Positions 27,701-35,946 of a stretch of 64,000 nucleotides of DNA are shown piece by piece (position 1 is the first letter of the stretch; the number at the start of each line of letters is the position of its first letter). The stretch comes from Candidatus Avedoeria danica (lineage in GTDB: Bacteria; Chloroflexota; Anaerolineae; Epilineales; Epilineaceae): the NCBI GenBank assembly GCA_016703025.1, contig JADJCV010000004.1, positions 1,054,001 to 1,118,000 of the forward strand. The letters are read 5' to 3'. A program made the position numbers and the translations under genes. A model generated the notes under the pieces. That model was not told the origin of the DNA. It searched no databases and worked only from the letters and a program-made list of their open reading frames with translations.

Positions 27701-28171
27701 GACATGCGCTGGGACCCGGCGGAGCTGGCGATCGAGCCCAACGTGCGCCACATCGGGCTGCCGCAGACGACGCACATGGAGGCGGTGATCGCCGACTACA
27801 AGCTGCTCGGGTTGGCGCAGGGCGCGCACATCCTCTCCGTCCTCCGCCCCGCCCTCGCCGACGCCGGCTGCGTGCCGTGCAGCGCGCTGGCCGACGGTAT
27901 CCACGGCGCGCCGATCAGGATCGGCGGGCGGCTGGAAGTCCTCCAGCGGCCGCAGACGGCCAAGGGCATCGTCTTCGTGACGATCGAGGACGAGACCGGG
28001 TTCGCGAACCTGGTGTTGTACACGGACGTGTTCGAGGCGCACCGGCACGTGTTCCGGCGCTCGCCGGTGGTCCTCGCGTCGGGGCGGGTGCAGCAGGATG
28101 GGGGGGTGGCGCATCTGATCGTCGAGCGGGTGGAGGCGGTGGTGTGGGGGGAAGACGGCGCGCCTGCATGA
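24791..28171 (+). CDS. dnaE2: Error-prone DNA polymerase III alpha, DnaE2
   Basis: C-family translesion polymerase, 1,126 residues. N-terminal PHP domain (HAHSNYSFLDGASP, ALTDHQGLYGAVKF), catalytic carboxylates in TPDIDVDFAADRREE and LIKIDVLGLRTL, FQVESRAQLALLPRL, GFASYGFCKSHAAAFA and a C-terminal OB fold (GIVFVTIEDETGFANLVLYT) identify DnaE2 rather than replicative DnaE1. It works in SOS mutagenesis with ImuB; an ImuB-like gene is at 62.3 kb. It starts with GTG at 24791 (VYIELHAHSNYS), the conserved N-terminus. Three palindromic repeats are inserted in frame at about residues 72-117, 597-631 and 871-896, all at places that look like surface loops. Confidence 0.95.
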   Translation: MYIELHAHSNYSFLDGASPPEALAARAAALGMPALALTDHQGLYGAVKFRNACRDVGIKAIYGAEITVAPWAGSARRGDAEGDGAGWASRARHASPLHGGASGEGRLPDDGGSLPGGHLTLLVENAVGWASLCRLLSAAGRVGAKRDRPVTWPMLAAQAEGLICLTGCRDGVLAAAARRGDKDTTLRAARALCAVFGEGALYVELQRHREAGDVRRNATLLALAEHIRRPVICTNNVHYAAPDGFRLQHVLSCVREHVALDGAGAMLYASAQRWLKAPDEMADLFRDRPDAVANTLRVAERCDFTPDHTAFRLPTFPTPGGVAAPDHLRTLCAVGLAARYAGDAAAAEAQLAKELAVINRNGLADYFLVVHDIVREARARGILCQGRGSAAGSITAYTLGITPVDPLAHGLLFERFLADGQTSTPDIDVDFAADRREEVIQYVYAKYGAERTAMVANVITFGARSAVADVGRALGFPAELLTKVRRHLHTRQASDVGIDLAEVETFRAHLDHLPWRLLVETCRALDGYPRHLGIHVGGMIVTASPLDALVPLEPASMAGRVVVQWDKDDVEDVGLIKIDVLGLRTLGLVAECVRAVAPLPPPEPHRTYGAAGTPPDRLGEEKDQGWGGENLAAFLDAIPDDDPATWEMLRSADAIGCFQVESRAQLALLPRLRPERIEDLIIEVALIRPGPVQGGMSKAYLRRRDGSEDVSYWHPSLEGVLKETLGILVFQEQVLQVAMVVAGFSGAEADGLRRSMSRKRSRQAMERWRAQFVAGAEGRGIAAQVADTIFDHLLGFASYGFCKSHAAAFARLTWVTAWLKCHHPLEYACSLLNAQPMGFYTVEAVIEDAKRHGMAVWALDVNRSGVRWAVEGSPPPESREGSASAANRGRGPAAPHDAAGLRVPLARLRGMPDAVAHRIVQARDDGGPFASLWDFVQRVRPPRDVTERLVQAGACDGWGVERRELLWALGDMRWDPAELAIEPNVRHIGLPQTTHMEAVIADYKLLGLAQGAHILSVLRPALADAGCVPCSALADGIHGAPIRIGGRLEVLQRPQTAKGIVFVTIEDETGFANLVLYTDVFEAHRHVFRRSPVVLASGRVQQDGGVAHLIVERVEAVVWGEDGAPA
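25060..25077. repeat. Palindromic element A inside dnaE2
   Basis: GGGCCAGGCATGCCTCGCCC: a perfect AGGCATGCCT core with GGGC/GCCC outer pairs and one mismatch. It lies in an extra segment (roughly 25005-25140) between the PHP motif YGAEITVA and HLTLLVENA that normal DnaE2 proteins join with few residues. Confidence 0.55.
26584..26651. repeat. Palindromic element B inside dnaE2
   Basis: Outer inverted repeat CCTCCCCC (26584-26591) and GGGGGAGG (26644-26651) encloses a perfect hairpin CCGCACC-TAC-GGTGCGG (26605-26621). It is read in frame and adds a Pro/Gly-rich segment before the FQVESRAQ region. Confidence 0.7.
27408..27462. repeat. Palindromic element C inside dnaE2
   Basis: CCCCTCCCCC (27408-27417) and GGGGGAGGGG (27453-27462) are perfect inverted repeats 35 bases apart, with ATCGCGGGAGGGGTCGG and GAGCGCAGCGAAC between. 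The termini match element B. The element is read in frame and encodes a Pro/Ser/Arg/Gly-rich loop. Confidence 0.7.
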
Positions 28172-28352
28172 TGGGCGCCCGCCGATCGTGGACGATGCGC
28201 GGTCCCGCGGGGTCATCGTTTGGGCGACGGACGTGTGAATGCCGGCACCGGTGACCCTTTGCCGCCGTCCGGGGTTGATATCTCCATCGCGGGCGACTAC
28301 CGTACCGCCTGCGACAACGGCTCGCGACGCGAGCGATCACCGGAGGACCGTG

Positions 28353-31229
28353 ATGGCCACGATTCAACTCGAGATCAACGGCCGAGCGCACACTGTCGAC
28401 GTGCCGCCCGACATGCCGCTGCTGTGGGTGCTGCGGGACGTGCTCAACCTCACCGGCACGAAGTACGGCTGCGGCGTCGGCGTGTGCGGCTCGTGCGTCG
28501 TGCACGTGAACGGCCACAAGGAGCAGTCCTGCCACTTCAGCGCCGAGCGCGCCGACGGGACGAAGATCACGACGATCGAGGGTCTCTCGCCGGACGGGAC
28601 ACACCCGCTGCAGGAAGCGTGGCAGGCGCTCGACGTCCCACAGTGCGGGTACTGCCAGCCCGGCCAGATCATGCAGGCCGCCGCACTGCTCAGCCGCAAG
28701 CCCAGCCCAACGGATGCCGACATCGACGGCGCGATGGTCGACAACATCTGCCGCTGCGGGACCTATCAGCGCATCCGGGCCGCCATCCACCACGCCGCCG
28801 ACGCCGGCGGCCACCGCCACGGCGTCGACGTCCCGATGGCGCTCGCCTCCGGGGCGCTCGCGGGCGCCGTCCTCACCGGCCGCACGCACGGCGACGGGGC
28901 GTTGGCCGATCGCGACGCGCCGGGTGGCATCGCTCCTTCGGACAATGTCGTCGTCGACCACTCCGCGTCGCCGTGCGCCGGCGACGGACCGTGTGACGGT
29001 ACGTGCGACGGCCACTCGAACGATCGCCCGACGGACATGACGCGCCGCGCCGTGATCAAGACCGGCGTCGCGTTCCAGCTCGCGATCGTCATGGGCGGCC
29101 TCGATCTGCGGCCCTCGTTCAAGAACGTCTCGCGGCGCAGGGCCGCCTCCGCCGCTGCCTTGGCCGACGACACCCCGCTGCCGCTCTCGGCCTGGATCCA
29201 GGTGGCGCCCGACGATCACGTGACGATCACGGTCAGCCGGAGCGAGATGGGCCAGGGCGTCCGGACCTCGATGGCGATGATCGTCGCCGAGGAACTCGAC
29301 GCCGACTGGGGGCGGGTCCAGATCGCCCAGGGCCAGGCCGACGCGGCCAAGTACGGCAGCCAGCTGACGGTCGGCAGCATGAGCACGCGCACGATGTGGG
29401 ACACGCTGCGCAAGGCCGGCGCGACGGCGCGCGCGATGCTCGTGAACGCCGCCGCCGAGTCGTGGGGCGTGACCGCGGCCGACTGCCGGACCGAGGCCGG
29501 CGCCGTCCTCCACCCGGCCTCCGGACGCCGCATGACGTACGGTTCGCTGGCCGCGTTGGCCGCCGCGCAGCCCGTGCCCCCTCCCGCCACGGTGGCGCTC
29601 AAGGATCCCAGCCAGTTCCGCATCGTCGGAACGCCGATGCTGCGCGTCGACAACGCGGCCGTGGTGGATGGCACGGCGATCTACGGCATGGACGTCCGCC
29701 GACCGGGCATGCTCCACGCCGTCGTGGCGCGCCCACCCGTGTTCGGCGGCACTTTCAGCGCCGTCGACGACACGGCGGCCCGCGCCGTGCCCGGCGTGAA
29801 GCACGTCGTGACGATCCCGAGCGGCGTCGCAATCGTGGCCGACACGACGTGGGCGGCGCTCCAAGGCCGGGACGCGCTGAAGCTCACGCTCGACGCCGGC
29901 CCGAATGCCCAGCTCGATGACGACGGCGTGCGCACCGCGCTCGCCGCGGCGCTCAAACCGCTGGCCGACCTGCCCACGGACGCCGCCCAGCAACTCGAGG
30001 CCCGTTTCGACCTGCCGTACCTCGCCCACGCCACGATGGAACCGATGAACTGCGTGGCCGAGGTCGCGGCAGGCCGCTGCGAGCTTTGGGCGCCGACGCA
30101 GGACCCGGGCGGTCTCCAGAAGGCCGTCGCCGAGGCGCTCGGTCAGGCAACGAGCACGGTGACGGTCAACGTCACGCTCATGGGGGGCGGGTTCGGGCGC
30201 CGCGCCGCATCGGACTTCGGCATCGAGGCGGCGCTCGTGGCCAAGGCGGTCGGCGCGCCCGTCCTGCTCACGTGGACGCGCGCCGACGACATGCAGCACG
30301 ACCTCTATCGCCCGGCCAGCATGCACCAGCTTCGGGCGGCCATCGACGATCGCGGTGAGATCAAGGCTTGGCAGCATTCCGCCGTGTTGGCGATCAACGG
30401 CGGCGGCAACACGAGCCCGCAACAGGTGCGGCCGTTGTACACCGTGCCGACGCCTGACATCCAATTGGCCGCGGCCCGACTGGCCGTTCCGTCCGGCTTC
30501 TGGCGCGCGGTCGGCCTGACGCAGCTCGTGTTCAGCAACGAGTGCTTCCTGGATGAGGTGGCATTCGCCACCGACCAGGACCCCGTGGCGCTGCGGCGCG
30601 CGCTGCTGGACCACGACCGGCTGGCGGGCGTGCTCGAGCGGGCGGTGGCCGAGTCCGGCTGGGGCCAGCCGCTGCCGGCCGGCGAGGGCCGCGGCATCGC
30701 GCTCGTGGATGACTTCGGTGCGTTCGCAGCTGTGGTCGCGCACGTGCACGTGACCCACGATGGCGTCGTCAGCGTGCGGCGCGTGACGGCGGCGGTCGAC
30801 TGCGGCCGGGTCGTCAACCCGTTGAGCGCCGAGGCCCAGGTGCAGGGTGGCGTGATCGACGGCCTATCCACGGCGCTGATGGCCACGATCACCCTTTCCG
30901 GCGGACAGGTACAGCAGGCGCACTACAACGACTACAAGTGGATGCGGATGCCGGACGTGCCGGTCATCGACGTCCACATGATCGACAGCCAGGAGGCGCC
31001 GACCGGCCTCGGCGAGGTCGGCGTCCCGGCGGCGGCACCGGCCGTGGCCAACGCGGTCTTCGCCGCCACGGGACGGCGCGTGAGACATCTGCCGATCCGC
31101 GCAGCCGACCTGGCCGGCTGGACGCCGCCCGCGACGCCGGAGCCCCACCCGACGGCCGTTCCGACGGCGGCGCCCACCATCGGAGTGGATGAACACCGGA
31201 TCTACTTGCCGCAGCTGAAGAACCGCTGA
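28353..31229 (+). CDS. Fused isoquinoline-1-oxidoreductase-type molybdoenzyme
   Basis: Xanthine-oxidase-family hydroxylase or aldehyde dehydrogenase, 958 residues, with two normally separate subunits in one chain. Residues 1-150 are the [2Fe-2S] subunit with eight cysteines (Cys40, 45, 48, 60 and Cys98, 101, 133, 135; CGVGVCGSC, CGYCQPGQ, CRCGTYQR). From about 250 on is the molybdopterin subunit (SRSEMGQGVRTSMAM, MGGGFGRRAASDF), with catalytic Glu888 in GLGEVGVPAA. The linker holds a twin-arginine, hydrophobic segment near residue 229 (MTRRAVIKTGVAFQLAIVMG), like a Tat signal now internal. The tail is HRIYLPQLKNR. GGAGG at 28342-28346 supports the start. A nine-heme cytochrome follows 29 bases later and may take its electrons. 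Substrate unknown. Confidence 0.9.
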   Translation: MATIQLEINGRAHTVDVPPDMPLLWVLRDVLNLTGTKYGCGVGVCGSCVVHVNGHKEQSCHFSAERADGTKITTIEGLSPDGTHPLQEAWQALDVPQCGYCQPGQIMQAAALLSRKPSPTDADIDGAMVDNICRCGTYQRIRAAIHHAADAGGHRHGVDVPMALASGALAGAVLTGRTHGDGALADRDAPGGIAPSDNVVVDHSASPCAGDGPCDGTCDGHSNDRPTDMTRRAVIKTGVAFQLAIVMGGLDLRPSFKNVSRRRAASAAALADDTPLPLSAWIQVAPDDHVTITVSRSEMGQGVRTSMAMIVAEELDADWGRVQIAQGQADAAKYGSQLTVGSMSTRTMWDTLRKAGATARAMLVNAAAESWGVTAADCRTEAGAVLHPASGRRMTYGSLAALAAAQPVPPPATVALKDPSQFRIVGTPMLRVDNAAVVDGTAIYGMDVRRPGMLHAVVARPPVFGGTFSAVDDTAARAVPGVKHVVTIPSGVAIVADTTWAALQGRDALKLTLDAGPNAQLDDDGVRTALAAALKPLADLPTDAAQQLEARFDLPYLAHATMEPMNCVAEVAAGRCELWAPTQDPGGLQKAVAEALGQATSTVTVNVTLMGGGFGRRAASDFGIEAALVAKAVGAPVLLTWTRADDMQHDLYRPASMHQLRAAIDDRGEIKAWQHSAVLAINGGGNTSPQQVRPLYTVPTPDIQLAAARLAVPSGFWRAVGLTQLVFSNECFLDEVAFATDQDPVALRRALLDHDRLAGVLERAVAESGWGQPLPAGEGRGIALVDDFGAFAAVVAHVHVTHDGVVSVRRVTAAVDCGRVVNPLSAEAQVQGGVIDGLSTALMATITLSGGQVQQAHYNDYKWMRMPDVPVIDVHMIDSQEAPTGLGEVGVPAAAPAVANAVFAATGRRVRHLPIRAADLAGWTPPATPEPHPTAVPTAAPTIGVDEHRIYLPQLKNR

Positions 31230-31258
31230 TCGCTGCCGCGCCTTCGAGGTCCCGCCCC

Positions 31259-33382
31259 ATGCGACCAAGGCCCTTCCGCTTCCGGACCCCGCTCGCACTG
31301 TCGTCCGTCGCCGGCGCGCTGGCATACGCGCTGGTAACCGCCATCCAGCCAAGTGCCGGCGCCGCCCAGGCCCGGCTCATGGCCTGGAACGATCTCGGCA
31401 TGCACGAGATCGAGGCCAACTACGCCGTCTATGGCGTCGAGCCGCTCGGCAACAACCTGCGCGCACAACTCGTCGACGCGAACGGCAAGCGCGTCAGGCC
31501 CGAGGCCGGCGCCGTCCACCTGACGTATCAGGCGGTGGCCGATCCGTCCGGCTCGACGAATGCGACGTCCATCGGCAAGTCCGACTTCTGGGCGACCGCC
31601 AAGGCGCTGTTCGGCCGGGATCCGGCCCCGGACCGCGGCCTCGGCGGCCAAGCGATGCCCGGCGCCGCGAATGCCCCGCAGCCTATGGCGATCGATGCGG
31701 CGCACGGCGGCTGGTCGGCCACCGGCATTCCGATCACGCCCCGCGACGACGCTGGGCGGCCCAACGCCTACCCCATGATGCGCGTCACGGCGCGCGATGC
31801 CGGCAACACCGTGTTGGCCACCGCCGACGTCGTGCTGCCCGTGTCGGACGAGACGAGCTGCAAGAGCTGCCACGGATCGAACACCGTCGGCGCGGCGCGG
31901 CCCGAGGACGGCTGGGTGAACGATCCGGACCCGGAGCGCGATTACCGCCTCAACGTCCTGCGCCGCCACGACGACCGCCATCGGGGCGACGCCGTGTACG
32001 TGGCCGGCCTTGCCGCCAACGGCTACCTGCCCAACGGGCTGTACGACACCGTGGTGACGGCCGGCCGCCCGATCCTGTGCACGGCCTGCCATGCCGGCGG
32101 CACGACCTCGGCGCCCGGGCGGACCGACACCACGGCGCTGACGCGGGCGATGCACCACCGCCACGCGACCGTCATCGACCCGGCGACGAGTCGGTCGCTG
32201 AACGTCGCCACCGACCGGGCGGCGTGCTACACCTGCCACGCCGGCGTGGCGACACAGCATTTGCGCGGCGCGATGGGCCATGCGGTTGCCGCAGACGGAC
32301 AGCCGGCGATGCAGTGCCAAAGCTGTCACGGGAACATGCAGGTCCTCGGCAGTCGGGACCGCAAGGGTTGGCAGGACGTGCCGAACTGTCAGAGCTGCCA
32401 CACCGGACATGCGCTCAAGAACGCGGGCGAGCTGCGCTACACGACGGCCTTCGACGCGAGCGGCAAGGTGCGATCGGCAGCCGATCCGATCTTCGCCACG
32501 AACGTCGACAAGCCGTCGGCGGGTCTATCGCTCTACCGCGAGTCCACCGGCCACGGCGGCCTGGCGTGCGCGGCGTGCCACGGCAGCCCCCACGCCGAGT
32601 ACCCCAGCCGCAGTGGCAACGACAACGTGCAGCCCGTTCAGATCCAGGGACATGGCGGCTCGATTGGCGACTGCACGGCCTGCCACAGCGGCACGCTGAA
32701 CACCGTGACCGGCGGGCCGCACAACATGCACCCGGTGAGCCAGGAGTGGGCGCGACGGCATGCCGAGCCGGCCAGGCAGAACCTGGCCGCGTGCCAGTCG
32801 TGCCACGGCGCCGACGACCGCGGCACGGTGCTGTCGCGCACGTGGGGCGACCGTCGTTTCACGGCCGAGGGGCAAACGATCAACGCCTGGCAGGGCTACC
32901 AGATGGGCTGCTACAACTGTCACAACGGTCCGCGGACCGAGCGACTCAGCGGCAACCGCCCGGCGACGGTGCGCGATTCGGCGCTGTCCACCGGCGTCGG
33001 CAAACCCGTCAGCATCGACCTCGATGCCTCCGACGCCGACAACGACGCGCTCACGCTGCGGATCGTCCGCCAGGGCGAGCACGGACGGGTGGCGCTGGCG
33101 GACCGCCACGCGACCTACCAGCCTGATCCGGGGTTCCAGGGTGTCGACACGTTCACGTTTGCGGCATGGGACAATCAGACCGACTCCAACCTCGGGACGG
33201 TGCGGGTGACCGTCGGCAGTGGGATCCCGTCGCCGACGACAGCAGGGCCGTCCCCGACGTCGTCCGCCACGGCCGCTGCGACCCGTGTGGCCACGGCCAC
33301 GCCGACACGGCCGGGCGAGGGAACGTCGGTGGCGGTGCAGCCGCAGCTGTACTTGCCGTGGGGTGTGAGGTTGGCCAGGTAA
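31259..33382 (+). CDS. Exported nine-heme c-type cytochrome
   Basis: A 707-residue secreted multiheme cytochrome. The signal peptide is LALSSVAGALAYALVTA. Nine CxxCH heme sites are visible (CKSCH, CTACH, CYTCH, CQSCH twice, CAACH, CTACH, CQSCH, CYNCH) between about residues 200 and 560. A cadherin/Big-type beta domain follows (DLDASDADNDALTLRI, YQPDPGFQGVDTFTF), then a Thr/Pro/Ser linker and the tail QLYLPWGVRLAR. It probably passes electrons across the cell surface and forms an operon with the molybdoenzyme upstream. No adjacent membrane quinol or porin partner was seen. The ribosome site before the ATG is weak. Confidence 0.92.
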   Translation: MRPRPFRFRTPLALSSVAGALAYALVTAIQPSAGAAQARLMAWNDLGMHEIEANYAVYGVEPLGNNLRAQLVDANGKRVRPEAGAVHLTYQAVADPSGSTNATSIGKSDFWATAKALFGRDPAPDRGLGGQAMPGAANAPQPMAIDAAHGGWSATGIPITPRDDAGRPNAYPMMRVTARDAGNTVLATADVVLPVSDETSCKSCHGSNTVGAARPEDGWVNDPDPERDYRLNVLRRHDDRHRGDAVYVAGLAANGYLPNGLYDTVVTAGRPILCTACHAGGTTSAPGRTDTTALTRAMHHRHATVIDPATSRSLNVATDRAACYTCHAGVATQHLRGAMGHAVAADGQPAMQCQSCHGNMQVLGSRDRKGWQDVPNCQSCHTGHALKNAGELRYTTAFDASGKVRSAADPIFATNVDKPSAGLSLYRESTGHGGLACAACHGSPHAEYPSRSGNDNVQPVQIQGHGGSIGDCTACHSGTLNTVTGGPHNMHPVSQEWARRHAEPARQNLAACQSCHGADDRGTVLSRTWGDRRFTAEGQTINAWQGYQMGCYNCHNGPRTERLSGNRPATVRDSALSTGVGKPVSIDLDASDADNDALTLRIVRQGEHGRVALADRHATYQPDPGFQGVDTFTFAAWDNQTDSNLGTVRVTVGSGIPSPTTAGPSPTSSATAAATRVATATPTRPGEGTSVAVQPQLYLPWGVRLAR

Positions 33383-33402
33383 TCGAGGTGGGCGCCGGAC
33401 GC

Positions 33403-35103
33403 CTATCCCGGTAACCAGACCTCGACCCGGGTCCCGGTGCCGCGCTCGCTGTCGATCGCGATGCGCCCGCCCTGCGCCTCGACAAGCGCCTTGGCCACGG
33501 CCAACCCCAGCCCGGCTCCGCCGTCCGCGCCGCCCGTACTGCGCTGGCCCGCCCGAAAGAAGCGATCGAACACATTCGGCAGGTCCTCTGGCGCGATGCC
33601 TTCGCCCGTGTCGGCGACGACGACCGTGGTGCCGGCCGCCGTGTGGCCCGATGCCCGATCCGAGGTTCGGCCCTCCTGGGCACCATGCGCGCGGCCTGCT
33701 TCGGCGCGGGCCTCCAAGCGGATACCGCCTCTGGGCGGCGTGTGCCTGAGGGAATTGTCCAACAGGGCGAGCAGCACCTGCCGGAGCCGAATGCGATCGG
33801 CCAGGACAACGACGGGTACGCCCGCAGGACCCTCGTCGACGATGGCCGAGAAGGAAACGCCCTTGGACTCGGCCACCCGGCCGAACTGCCGCGCCAGATC
33901 GGAGAAGAGTCCGTCGAGGGCAACGGGTTCCCGGCTGAGGGCGAGCTGACCACTGTCGATGCGGGACAACAGGAGCAGGTCGCTCACCAGCCGGCTCGTA
34001 TGGTCGCACTCCACCAGGATGTCATCGATCAGCGGCCGATGATCGCCGGCAGGCGGGAGGCTGCGCCGGAGCACCTCGGCGCTGGCGCGGATGAGCGTGA
34101 GGGGCGTTCGCAGCTCGTGGCTGGCGTTGGCGACGAACGCCTGCTGTTGCCGCCAGGCCCGCTCGGCCGGTTGAAGCGAACGACCCGCCAGCCACCACCC
34201 GCCTGCGCCGAGCAGGACCGCACTGAGGCTGCCGAGGCCAAGCAGCACGACCAAGAGCCGGCGCAGGACCCGCTCCTGGTCGTCCAAGGGGCGGCCGAGC
34301 TGCAGGAAAGCCGTGCCGGCGCTGTCGCCGGACGCCAGGTGAAACGTCATGAGCCGCACGCCGGTGCCGTCCGAAGTGCGGACCGTCCGCCAGTCGCTCC
34401 CGTGTGCCAGCGCACCCGTTACCGCGTCGGTGCTCGCCGGCGACGGAAGTGCGGGGTGGCCCTGGCTGGCGCCCAGGACGTCGAGCGGTTGGCCGTCCGA
34501 GGCAAGGTGGCGGGAGAAGACGACCGCCAGCTCGCTGTCATATGACTCCTCCAGTGCCTCGTCGTGCGGCGGCTCGGCTCCCTCTGTCCCATTGCCCGAC
34601 CCATCGTCGCTGCCAAAACGGTCGTGCTCGTCGTCTTCCGCCGAATCTTCTCCACCGCTTCGCTCATCGTTGTCGCGCCGCTCATCGTCGCCGTGCCGAT
34701 CATCCTCCGCCTCGTTCCTGTCGTCGCTGTCGTTCGAACCATCCTCGTCGTCCTCCGTCTCGAGCGGCCTCGCCGTCGGCAACGGCGGCGCAACCCGCCC
34801 GCGGCTGGCATACCAGGCCAGGTCGGCCGCGGCCAGCTCGGGCGGCGGGGTGGCGCCGAGGAGGCGCAACTCCTCCACCAGGCGATGCTGCAGGGCCAAG
34901 TCCGTGCTCGTCTGGTAGTAACCGCGCAGCAGGCCATAGCTGCCGGCGCCAACGAGCAGCAGGAACGCCAGCCCGATGCCGAGGTAGAGAAGCGTGAGTC
35001 TGAGGCGCAGCCCTCCAAGGTTCCCTATCAAGACCGGCGCGATGACTGGATCCGCCTCTGCAGCGATCCTTGGCCGTGTCGTTCTGATCGGCGTTCTAAG
35101 CAC
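33403..35103 (-). CDS. Sensor histidine kinase with acidic sensing loop
   Basis: Membrane histidine kinase, 566 residues. First membrane helix about 35-58 (LTLLYLGIGLAFLLLVGAG), second about 283-303, with the sensing region between. That loop carries about 70 residues that are largely Asp and Glu (roughly 114-185), an unusual composition suggesting binding of metal cations. The phospho-acceptor is His327 or close to it in ANASHELRTPLTLIRA; N, G1 and G2 boxes are LALLDNSLRHTPP, VVADTGEGIAPEDLP and GGAGLGLAVAKALVE. The GTG start overlaps the response-regulator stop by eight bases, so the two are coupled. Confidence 0.93.
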   Translation of the reverse strand: MLRTPIRTTRPRIAAEADPVIAPVLIGNLGGLRLRLTLLYLGIGLAFLLLVGAGSYGLLRGYYQTSTDLALQHRLVEELRLLGATPPPELAAADLAWYASRGRVAPPLPTARPLETEDDEDGSNDSDDRNEAEDDRHGDDERRDNDERSGGEDSAEDDEHDRFGSDDGSGNGTEGAEPPHDEALEESYDSELAVVFSRHLASDGQPLDVLGASQGHPALPSPASTDAVTGALAHGSDWRTVRTSDGTGVRLMTFHLASGDSAGTAFLQLGRPLDDQERVLRRLLVVLLGLGSLSAVLLGAGGWWLAGRSLQPAERAWRQQQAFVANASHELRTPLTLIRASAEVLRRSLPPAGDHRPLIDDILVECDHTSRLVSDLLLLSRIDSGQLALSREPVALDGLFSDLARQFGRVAESKGVSFSAIVDEGPAGVPVVVLADRIRLRQVLLALLDNSLRHTPPRGGIRLEARAEAGRAHGAQEGRTSDRASGHTAAGTTVVVADTGEGIAPEDLPNVFDRFFRAGQRSTGGADGGAGLGLAVAKALVEAQGGRIAIDSERGTGTRVEVWLPG

Positions 35104-35779
35104 GGTCCGCTGCCAGTCGATAGCCGACGCCGCGCACGGTTTCGATCGGGTCGGTCTCGTGGCTGGTGCTCAACTTCCGGCGCAGGTACGAGACGTAGAC
35201 GTCCACTTGCGTAGCGAGTACACCACTGTCGTACGACCACACATAGTCCAGGATCTGCTGGCGGGTGAGCGCCCGGCCGGGATGGCGCATGAGGAACTCG
35301 AGGAGCGCCCACTCGGTGGTCGTCAGCTGCAACGCCCGCTCGCCCCGGCGGGCCGTGTGGGCACGCAGGTCAAGGACGAGGTCGCCAAGCCGCAGCTCGG
35401 ACCCGTCCGCCGCTGCGATTTGAAACCGCCGCCCCAGCGCGCGGACGCGTGCCAAAAGCTCATCGAATGCAAACGGCTTGATCAGGTAGTCGTCCGCGCC
35501 GCTGTCGAGTCCGGCGACGCGATCCTCGACCTCGCCCCGTGCGGTGAGGAGGAGGAGCGCCGTCGACAGCCGTGCCGCCCGAACGGCGCGGCAGATGGAC
35601 GGCCCGTCGCGCACCGGCAGCATCCAGTCCACCACGGCGACGTCGTAGACGCCCCGCAGCGCGAGTTCGAGCCCGGTGCCGCCGTCATGGGCCGTATCGA
35701 CGGTGAACCCCTCTTCTTCGAGCACCCGCGCGACGAGCCGCGTCAGCCGCTCGTCGTCCTCGATCAGCAAGACCCTCAT
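35096..35779 (-). CDS. OmpR/PhoB-family response regulator
   Basis: Two-component regulator of 227 residues. Receiver domain with acidic pocket Asp8/Asp9, phospho-acceptor Asp51 (VVDWMLP), and Lys101 in DDYLIKPFAF; C-terminal winged helix with LTTTEWALLEFLMRHPG and DVYVSYLRRKL ending VRGVGYRL. It is the partner of the downstream kinase. The ATG at 35779 directly precedes RVLLIEDDE. The divergent operon starting at 35947 (PepSY, ApbE, ferric reductase) is the likely target, by position. Confidence 0.95.
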   Translation of the reverse strand: MRVLLIEDDERLTRLVARVLEEEGFTVDTAHDGGTGLELALRGVYDVAVVDWMLPVRDGPSICRAVRAARLSTALLLLTARGEVEDRVAGLDSGADDYLIKPFAFDELLARVRALGRRFQIAAADGSELRLGDLVLDLRAHTARRGERALQLTTTEWALLEFLMRHPGRALTRQQILDYVWSYDSGVLATQVDVYVSYLRRKLSTSHETDPIETVRGVGYRLAADRA

Positions 35780-35946
35780 GGACCCGCCAGCCTTCCGGTT
35801 TCCATCCGTCCACACCGTACGTTACCGCCATTGGAATCGGATTGGGAAAGCGGGGCGCCGGGGCAAGCGGTTTCCAACGTTGGCGCGTCATGCTGGGTCA
35901 CGGTGTCGATCGACACACGCTTCCGCTCATCGAAGGGAGACTTCAT

